A program made the position numbers and the translations under genes. The notes under the pieces were generated by a model. That model saw only the letters and a list, made by a program, of their open reading frames with translations, ran no database searches and had not been told where the DNA came from. DNA of 64,000 nucleotides, from assembly GCA_003117195.1 (NCBI GenBank), contig BDSI01000078.1, forward strand, positions 138,489 through 202,488, given 5' to 3'. Positions 50,487 to 60,800 of the stretch are shown here, in pieces (within the stretch, counting starts at the first letter, position 1; every line of letters starts with the position of its first letter). This DNA comes from Eudorina sp. 2006-703-Eu-15. Lineage: Eukaryota > Chlorophyta > Chlorophyceae > Chlamydomonadales > Volvocaceae.

Positions 50487-53400
50487 TCAATAATTGCACC
50501 CCACACCGACCCACCCACCAACGCCTCCTCCAATCCATCCCCATCCACCCACCGCCCCACCGCTCCACCGCCCCACCGCCCCACCGCCCCACCGCCCCAC
50601 CGCCCCACCGCCCCACCGCCCCACCGCCCCACCGCCCCACCGCCCCACCGTAGATGTCAACCTCCGGCCCCAGCATCATCCCCTTCATGAAGCACTCTGC
50701 GGGGGACGTCCGGGTTGGGGGTTTGCCGGACCCCGGGGGGGGGGGGGGGCGGGGCCACGGCGAGGCGCGGGGCAGGGACAGCGCTGGATCACGGCGAGGG
50801 CCCTATGTGTGTTCTTGGGCAGGCCGAGCAGGAGTGCGTGGCATGCAAAGGGGGGCATAGCTCAGCCCGGCAAATGCCCGCATGCCATCTGAGATATCTT
50901 CATATCATTGCAAGAGAATCTCTACAAGATCTCTAAGAGATCTCAAGATCTCCATGTGAAGGATTTGCTTGCATCAAACGAGATCTCACCCGGCGCCATG
51001 TAACCGATGGTGCCCAGCGGGTTCTTCATCCGGAAGCCCAGTCGGCCGTCCGGGGACACCTCGTTCATCAGCCGTACACTGCAACCACCCAACCGACAAC
51101 AACGACAACGACCGGAGGAGAGGTGCGCCGGAGGTTGGAGACTTGGGAGGGTGCCGTTGAGCACTGTTTCAAGGGTTCGTTGGCGGGGTGCTACCCGGAC
51201 AAACAAACCTGCCGCCCGGACCAATCCTCGCTCCCGCTGAGTAGGTGAGCACTTCGTGGAAAGGCTGCTCCCAGTCATTCGTTCCTGCTGCACGCGCCGC
51301 AGCCCCTCGCGCGCCCCCCCTCCCCCTCCCTCTCCCTCTCCCTCTCGGACCCACCCATTCACACATACCCAGCCACCCAGCCACCCAGCCACCCAGCCAC
51401 CCAGCCACCCAGCCAGCCACCCAGCCACCCAGCCACCCAGCCACCCAGCCACCCAGCCACCCAGCCACCCAGCCACCCAGCCACCCAGCCACCCAGCCAC
51501 CCAGCCAGCCACCCAGCCACCCAGCCAGCCACCCAGCCATCCAGCCAGCCACCCAGCCACCCAGCCACCCAGCCACCCAGCCACCCAGCCACCCAGCCAC
51601 CCAGCCACCCAGCCACCCACCCACCCACCATCCGAAGTCCGACAATTTGCAGCTCCACCCCCTCGGATCCCGGATGGAGCTCTTGAGCAGCACGTTGGCC
51701 GCCTTGACGTCGCAGTGGACCAGCCGCCGGGAGTGCAGGTGCCGCAGCGCCAGAGCCACCTGGGCGGCCAGGCCAACACGGGGAGGCGTGTGTGTGTGTG
51801 GGGGGGAGGGGCCAGGAAGGAGGAGGGGAAGGAGGAGGGGATGGCAGAGGAGGGGGTTCGTCTGTATGCGGTGCGGTGCGAAAAGCTGTGTGCATATGTG
51901 TGTATAAAGAAGAGACCCGCCGTGTGTATGTGTATGTGTGTGTGTGTGTGTGTAAAAGACTACTGAGCCGCGAGAAGAGAAGTCCAGCGCAGTAGCCGAT
52001 GTTGGCAACGAAAACAGAGGATACCCGAAACCCGCCCGAATCACCGAAAACCGTGACGGCATGTGTAAAAGAGAACTGAGCCGCGAGAAGCGAAGTCCAG
52101 CGCAATAGCCGATGTGACGGCATCTGTGTGTGTGTATGTCGGTGCGCACCGTTGGGAGCTTCCCTGGAGCGCCCGTTCCCCCTCCTTCCACGTACGCCAG
52201 CCACCCGAGCTCATGCGGACGTGCTCCTCCGCCCACGTGACGTTACCACGTGCCGTACCCACACGCCGCAAACACAAGTCGACTGCAACACACACGCACA
52301 CACACACACGCGCCCCCCTCCCCCCCCCACACACACCTCCACCCGCGACCCCTCCTCCCCTCCCCTTCCTTCCCCTCCCCTCCCCTTCCTTCCCCTCCCC
52401 CCTCCTGTGCCACGTATCGGTTCCCCAATCCATACCCCTCCGCCCCGGCCCCCCCCCCCAGCACCGCTCACCTCCAGCAGGCTGGTGTACAGCGGCACCA
52501 GCGCCGGCCATATGGCCCCGTTGACGGCCCCCGTGGCGCAGGGCTGACGGAAGGCGCCCATGCGGGACACGGCGAGGAGGGTGCCCGCGTCGCAGTACTG
52601 CAACGGCAACAATGGCAACAACCAACGGCAACAACGGCAACAACAGGAAGCGGAGAAGGAGGTCGTGGAGGAAGAAGAAGACCAAGAGGTGGAGCAGGTG
52701 GAGGAGGGTGTAGTCGGGCAAACCGCGCTGCGCGCCGCAGTCCGTCTCAAGTCGGCACCTACCGCCGGCACCGGCACCGCCGCAGCGGCAACCAGCGGCA
52801 AACTCCTGTCGCATGCCCCGATGCGACACAGACGCCAGTGTTGCTATCTTCCAAAACGGGGAAATAAAATTCCGCAGGTTTCCGGCCTGTCGCCAGTAGC
52901 CAAAAAACCTTTGGCAGGGCAGATTTTGGGGGCCTTCCTAGGTGCCAGGAAATAAAAACCTCTGAGGCAGGCCGGAAATATTTCTGCGTGATTCGGCAGC
53001 AGGGCCACTGCTACCACAGCTACGAAAGGGATTCTCAGTCTTGGAGGGCTGAAGCGCGCTTTCCTGGCGTCACGGATGCATAAGGGAGGGTAACCAGGAG
53101 TTAAGGACACGGCATCAGAGTGTGTTTTGGCGGTAGACAGGTGTACGACGCAGGAATTGCCCCTGCGCCTGCAGATTTCCAGGCCTTTTTGGCAGTCTGA
53201 AAAAAAGTTGGCAGGGCAGATTTCCGGCTCTCCACAGCGTCAATACATGAAATCTCGCAGGTTTTTGGGGGTCCGGGAAATAGAAAATTTCCGGGTTTTT
53301 TGCCCGTAAATATTATTTTTATTTAAGATAGCGACACTGACAGACGCACAGACACCCGTCTACACATACAGGGCTATATCATACATACATACATACATAT

Positions 53401-56074
53401 AGGGCTATATCATATATATATATATATATACATATATATATAGCTGCCACACGTCGGATCCACGCAGCGTCACGAGCAACGAGGAGGGCGGCGCGTACCA
53501 CGGGAACGAGGCCATCCCGCTCCCGCGGGCCATGCCACCAGGCAGCCGGGGAGCCAGGCAGCCGGGGAGCCAGGGAGCACTCACCTCCAGGCACAGCACT
53601 TGATTGAGAGGACCTGACCGCATCGATGGTGGGTCCGTGTGCCGCAGACAGGGTGCGGGGAGGGAATGGCGAGGGGCGGGCGCGGGCGCGGGGGAGGGGG
53701 AGGCAGCAGGCGCAGTCAGTTTGGGCTTACGTTGGGGATTGCTGCCTCCGCGGCACACCAAACAAGCCTTAATAATCAAGCAAGCCAGGTTCCTGTTCCG
53801 CGAAGCTTCCAGTCCTCGCGACGCCGCATGCAGGTTCCTCACTCAACAGCGAAGACCACCAGCATGCGCGCGCGCGTGAACGCCCGGGGCGGAGACGCCA
53901 CCGCTCCTGCGCCCGCCTCCCGCCTCCCCCCCTCCTCAGACTCTCCCACCCAAAAGAGACCTCTAAGAGACCACCCGCAACCACCCGCAACCACCCGCGA
54001 ACTCAACGCCGCAAACAGTCCCGGGCGAGCCCGGACCGGGGCCTCGCCCCGCTTTGCCTTCCCCCCCTTTCCCCCCCCTTTTCCCCCCCTTTTCCCCCCT
54101 TTCCCCCCTTTTCCCCCGGGGAACTGTTTCTCTTCAACCCACCGGGAGCTCCGACGCACCTCAACCGCTCACGTCCGCCCCTTCCCGCCCTTTCGCTCCG
54201 CGGCCCCGCCCCGCCCCCCCCCCCCCCGAGCTCCGACACACATATACATACACATACACACACAACCATACATGCGGCTCACCCGGGTCGCTCCCGGCAA
54301 GCATGGGGTCGTCTGCCGTACACAACCGCAGTACGGGAGCCGGGCTGTCCTTGTAGTGGCACCGTACGACCACCACGTCGCTGAAGGCCGCGTAGACCTG
54401 CGCCCGAGCCCGACCCCACCAACATCGACATACCCCGGGTGTGGGGGGGGGAGACCAGGGTCAAGAGCTACCGTAGGGATAAGAGTGGATGAGGAGGAGG
54501 AGGCGGAGGAGGAAGCGGCGGAAGAGGAGGGGGACGAGGAGGTTTCGCTGTCATAATTGACACACAGAGAGGAGGAGGAGGAGGAGGAGGAGGAGGAGGA
54601 GGAGGAGGAGGAGGAGGAGGCGGTGGAGGAGGAGGAGAAGTGGCCGAGGGAGGGACGGTGGCTGTAAGAGCTACGAGCAGGTGCGACGAAAAAGGTGGAC
54701 AACAGCCGGCAAACACGGGCAGGAGAAGAACAAGAAGCAGCAGGAACAGGAAATCTTGCGACGACAGCTGCGGTACGGCAGGCGCCGTACCGGTTGTACT
54801 ACCTGTACGATGTTGGGATGAGACAACGTTGATGCGACCGCCACCTCCATCGCGCCGCGTTTGAGCTGCGGGGGCGGGGGTGGGATCCGAGGAGGAGGGG
54901 GGGGATAAAATTGAAAAAAGAAATAAACCCGAAGCACGAACCCAGGCACACCCAGAACCAGGAGGGGGGGAGGGAAGCAAAATCTGAGGAGGCGGCCAGA
55001 TCCGGGGTTTCTGGGGGCCCCGTGGCTGAGCCGGCCAAGTGCCATCGTACCGCACAGCGTGACTACAAGAGACAACACAAGAGGCAACACGCAGCACATC
55101 CGCACATCCGCACATCCGCACGTTTGCCCGGTGAGGAAGCTTTGGCTGTCACCGATGGCCCGCGGCGCCCGCTGTAACACCCTTAACAACAATCTGCCCG
55201 GCGCCGCCGCCGCCGTGCCGTGCCCATAGCCACCCCGGACGCCGTAGCGCAGACCCCCCGGTGCTAGGAGGCATCCCGGCGGACGTCCCCGAGGAGACGG
55301 CTACACACGGCCAGCGCGCGGATGGCCCTCCGGACGGGTTCATGCCAAGAAGTTTCGGAAGCTCGATATTGCCCGGAGAGCCTGGACTGGCCCGCAGGGT
55401 CCATCGCCCTCGTCCCGCCTTGATTGCCTCCCTGGACCGCATTTCCCCTTGTTCAGGGGTTAGTCGTGTTCCATGGCCGGGGCCTGCCGGGGCCGCCCCC
55501 CTGTCCGCCCCCCTGTCCGCCCCCCCTTCCGCCCCCCTGTCCGCCCACCTGTCCGCCCCCCTGTCCGCCCCCCTGTCCGCCCCTCTGTCTGCAGCTCACC
55601 ATGCGCGCCAGAGTGTCCGGCAGCTCCCGACTCGACCCGCAGTGCTCGTCGGCGTCCCCCTCGCCCCCGCCGCCGCCGCCGCCTCCGCCGCCACCACCGC
55701 CCCCGCCGCCGCCGCCCGCTCCGTTCTTGCCGTTCCGCTGCTGCTTGCCCTGCTGCTGCCGATGTTTGTCATCCTGCTGCTGCTGCTGCTGCTGTTGTAC
55801 GAGAACCTTGATGGCGGCCTCCAGACCGTGGAGGGTCCCCCGGAACACGACGCCCTGACCCCCCCGACCTGGCGGGGCGGCCACGCCGGACCAAAACACA
55901 CACACACACACACACGGTCAGACTCTCAGACATGTACGGCAACACTGCGGGGGGGGGTAATTGAACAAAGAAATAAATCCGGAAGGGGGGGAGGACGGGC
56001 GGGTGTCTCGCGAAACACACACGCCGGCGCACACGCACATACGCGAACCAAAAGACGTCCATCCATCCACACTG

Positions 56075-56160
<86 letters not shown>

Positions 56161-57802
56161 TATAGCACGCGCCAAGATATTAGCGGGTGCATCTCTAGGC
56201 AAGTGAATCGGAGTTCCTCGCAGCGCAGACGGGGCGGATGGCTCCATTTCTTTGCGTGTTAGAGACGACATCAGAAACCTTATTCCTGGCCTGCACCGCC
56301 AACGTAACCCCAGCCCAACCCAGCCCAACCCAGCCCAACCCAGCCCAACCCAGCCCAACCCTGCTCCCCAGCCCAGCCCGCCACAGACAATGGCCGGTTT
56401 TTTCCCCGACCGCGCTCTTGTTCCCGCATCCTGCTCTAACCGACGCTCCGCCGGAAGGAACGCCCCCCCAACCGCAGTTTGAAAATGTCTACCAATTTCC
56501 TGTACCCCCCAAACCTTCCCTCCCCTTGTGCTCTGGCAACAGCGCAGTTTGAATTTGTCTGCCAATTTCCCCCTCTCCCCCGGCACGTCCGCGGCCCCCA
56601 AACCCACCCACCCAGCAGCTCCAGCAGCTCCACCGCTGCGAGGTCCTGCGTGACGGTGACCCTGTCGTACATGATGCGGTACGGCAACGGAATATGACAG
56701 TTAAAGTTCAACCGACTGTCACTGTGTAATGATTGAGATGCCGTACATTGAGCCCCACACAGTCGCTAATTTCCCCGTCGCAGCCTCCTGACCACCACAG
56801 CCCCGAGAGCCCCGAGCCCCATACCTGGCCTGGTCGCTGGTCTCGTGTACGGCAATCGCCGCCGACAGCCGCGACCGCATCGTGTTCACCAGTACCTCGC
56901 TCGGCAGGCCCAGCCCGCCGGCGGAGGCGGAGGCGGAGGCGGCGCCGCCGGCGCCGCCGAGGGCGCCGTCGCCGGGCCCCGCCAACGCGTCTTCCAGTAC
57001 GACATCTGGGGAGGACTGGACGAGCCACGAGGCCGTCATGCGCTGCGGCGAGTCCGGCTGGCTGACGTCGGCGTCAATGGCCTCTGCACCGAGGGCGTCG
57101 TCGATCGGATGCGAGAAGGATCGGTTAGCCCCATGGGTCGGTATCATCCCATGGACCAGTTAGAACCATGGGTCAGTGACCCGTGGGTCGGTCCGTGGTC
57201 GGTTGGGTGCCACGAGTGGCGACCCGAAGCATCGGAGGTTGAATGAATGCAGAAAGGGGATTCATCGAAGAGTGGTTGGTGTCATGAGAGGATATACACG
57301 CACACGCCTATGCCCGGCCAAAATTGCCGTACCGCCAACCGTCTTACGCATCCGTGTCAAGGAAGCTGACCCACTCGCCGCACCGCCTGTACGGCGGCCC
57401 GTTCAAGTACGGCATCAACCTCCGTACCTCCATCAGGCGTCAAATCCATGGGCGCTACGTCGACCAACTCGCCGCCAGCGCCGGCCGTCGCCGCCGACGC
57501 CGCCGCCGCGCCGCCGGCGGCCTCGCCGGCGCCGCTGCTGCCGTTCAGCAGCGCTGCGCCGGCCGCCGACGGCGCCGACGGCATGAGGCCGCCCAGGCGC
57601 CTGTGCACAGCCGCCAGCTGCTTTGACACCAGTTTCAAATTTGAAAGGGTACGAGGAATTGAATTCTCCTGCCGGGGTCCACCTTGGCTGACGGGCCTGC
57701 AGGCGGGTCCGCTGCTGACGGCGGCGGCGCCGCCGCCGCCGCCACCGCCACCGAAGCTAGACCGAACGCCACCGACAAATAGTCGACGACCCGGTGAGCT
57801 GC

Positions 57803-57838
<36 letters not shown>

Positions 57839-60800
57839 CGCAGCCGCTGACGGCGGCGGCGCGCCGGCTGCTACTTCCCTGCCCTTTGATCAGAAAGTCG
57901 TTCTCCGAAACCGTCCTGAGCCCCACGTTACCTGGCACCCCGTTCGATCCTGTAACAGCAGCCGCTGCCGTCGTACCGTTGCCGCTGATGGCGGGCGGCC
58001 CGACGGGCCTGCCCGTGAGCTGTTCGTACAGCGCCCGCCAGTCGGACGCGATGCGGTTGGCGCTGCAGCTGTACGGCATCGCCCCGGCGCCGCTGGCACC
58101 GGCGAGGCAGGCCCGGAGTGTGCTGAAGATGAGCTGTGTGTGGGTTGAGGAAGGCAAGTGGAGAGGGTGTACGGCTGTACGGTACCCGTTGGGAACTCCA
58201 GAGCGATTTCGCGGTAGTACGTTGTAGTGGAAACCAAATGCAGAAGCAATAGAAATATTTTTTGTCGTCTTGCCATGTTTGTACACCAATATATAAAGTG
58301 TACGTGTGCGAGTACCAGTCCTGCGTAAATTACTTCTTCCCACTGAATTTAAATGCATTCAAGACGTCCCCAAACCCTGGCTCTAGGGACATATAGCGCT
58401 GTACCCCGGTGCAGTACATGTACAGCCCAGCCCAGCAAATGGCAGCACAGCGCAGCATGGCGGGCGCAGCACGGCGCAGCACGGCGCAGCACGGCACAAC
58501 ATCACAGATGCCATTGTTTGACCCCCCAGCGCCCCGGGTTCGTTCTTCGGGTTTATTTCTTTTTTCAATTTAACCCCCAGCACCCCGGGTGATTGACCGT
58601 ACCGCGAGGATGGGCTGCAGCTCCGACGCGACGGTGTTGAGCACCCCGACCGGCAACGAATCGGGAAACACAACGTACATCGCCAACTGCACCGGCGGCG
58701 GCGCCACCGCCGCCGCCGCCGCCATCAGGGGCGCCGCCGCCGTCGCAGGCGTGACCGGCGCCGAGTTCGGAAAGCCGTTGGACACAACCGAAGAAACCGC
58801 CGCCGGCGTCGCCGCCGTCATCGAGCCGACGCCGCCGCCGGGACCGCTGGCCGGCGGCCGACACACGCTGTTGTGGGTGCCGTACAGATAATCATCGACG
58901 TCGCCGATCTGTGTACGAACCAACGTGGTAGTTGTCGTGGAGACAGCTGCCGTACTGTCGTATGTCAGCGCGGCAGCGGTGGTGCTGACGGTGGTACCGC
59001 CGGTGACGCCGGTGACGCCGGCGCCACCGACGGTTTGTACGGCAGGAAAAGTCGGGATGCTCTCCGTACCCAGGATCACGGATCCAGGACTGACTCCGCC
59101 CAGCAAATTACCGGCGAGTAGTACGTCACGATAAGCGGTTTGATCTTCGAGCACGTGCATGCTGGCGTCGCTAAGGACCAGCGTAATGAGCGGCGGGATG
59201 CGCCGTACACCGGCGGCTCCGCCCAGAGCACCACCGCCGCCGCCGCCTGCGCCGCTGATACACACACCCCGGGACGTCGTGATGGTCGAGGTGTCCAGGT
59301 CCGACATAAGCGCGGCCTGCCGTACATCCAGTACGACACAGGAAATCAGTACGACACGGGACGAGACAAACGGGTTTGATGAGGCGATTTACGAGAGAGA
59401 ACGAGAGAGAGATCTAAAGAGCGTGGTTCAGGAGATGCGCGGCAAGGGCCAAGTGCACGGCACCGCGCACCCGAGCACGTGGGCCCATCCGTACAAATGC
59501 CGTACAGGCGCACCCGTACCTACCGTACCCCACACGCCCGTGTGGACGCACACACGGTCTCTCTCTCAAACCCATGCCCACCCATGAAACACACAGCCCA
59601 AACCCCCACTGGCCCCTCCACAATCAGCCCAGCCCAGCCCAGCCCAGCCAAACCCGGAGACAACACTTAATTAGGCTAGACTACCGTATTCAACAAAAGT
59701 TTAGACTAGATTATGCTGGAGTCTAACCCTGGCCCCCGACGATGCTCCTCCTGCAGCCCCCTACCCCCCCCTGCCCGTCCCAGAGGCCCGTTGCTGCCGT
59801 ACCATGGGTCCAGCCTGGCTGCTAGCGGACGTCAGTACGACAGGCGGCGGAATCCCGACCCCGAATCGCGACGGGCACAGGTCCACGACGGGCGGCAGGA
59901 TGCCGTGGCCGCTGGCGGCGGCGGCGGCGGCGGCGGCAGCCAGCACCGCGGGGGATATCCTCCGGGCGCCGTGAGCCGTGCCTGATGATGCCACGGCGGT
60001 TCTGCGTGGCCGTATTCAGGGTGAGGACAGAGGGTGTGGGTGCGGGTGCGGGTGCGGGTGCGGGTGCGGGTGCGGGTGCGGGTGCGGGTGCGGGTGCGGG
60101 TGCGGGTGCGGGTGCGGGTGCGGGTGCGGGTGCGGGTGCGGGTGCGGGTGCGGGTGCGGGTGCGGGTGCGGGTGCGGGTGCGGGTGCGGGTGCGGGTGCG
60201 GGTGCGGGTGCGGGTGCGGGTGCGGGTGCGGGTGCGGGTGCGGGTGCGGGTGCGGGTGCGGGTGCGGGTGCGGGTTTACACTTGCCATGCCCCCCTGCCG
60301 CCATTCAGATGTCTGGCGGCCTCCTTGTGATCAGCAATTGCTCGATGTTTGCAAGAGTGCGTGTAGGTGTACGACAGCAGCGAGCAGCCAGGGGTGCCGT
60401 ACACAAGGAACGGTGAGGAAAGGTGACCGAGGACGGATGAACGGGGGCGGGAGCCCCAAACCAGCAACTACCCACCGCAAGGCCTTGAGCAGCAGCGTGT
60501 GCTGCAGCCGCATCCGTACGGCCTTAATGCGTGACGGCTCCGCCGCCGCCGCGGCGGCGGCGGCGGCGACGGCGATGCTGGTGCCGCCACCCAGCCGTCC
60601 AAACCCAAGACTGCTGCCTCCGCCGCCGCCGCCGCCGCCGTGACTTTCTTGCTCGCCGCCTCCGCCGCCTCCGCCGCCAGCACCCATCATCCGCAGGCTG
60701 GCCACACTGCTCTCCCTCCGCAGCCGCGAGTGAGCTCCGGAGTCGGCTTGGCCCGACTTTCCGGGGCCTCCGCCGCTGCCGCTGGGACCCGACGTCGAGC

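Larger units (their letters stand above)
48427..56661 (-). other. Kinase catalytic domain exons
   Basis: Eleven small exons (29 to 269 bp), plus the start of the last one, encode the catalytic domain. The β3 lysine codon is at 55807-55809, the catalytic Asp codon at 51709-51711, DFG at about 51634-51642. The 29-bp microexon 53613-53585 encodes the strand before the hinge (LNQVLCLE) and is needed to join the neighbours. Between the β3 lysine and helix C there is an insertion of about 70 residues with Q and G runs, unusual for this position. The Y|C codon joining 48853 to 48457 restores the usual CW...RP end of the domain. Confidence 0.88.

Noticed and set aside
52131..52250. Candidate extra kinase exon (minus strand) between the hinge and catalytic-loop exons
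   Set aside because: Direct joining of 52472 to 51759 is in phase and gives a normal helix D-E region (TSLLE-VALALRHLH), so no extra exon is needed.
60016..60643. Several long frames of CG, AG, RV, HP or AP dipeptide repeats
   Set aside because: They are translations of the (GGGTGC)n array in a kinase intron.
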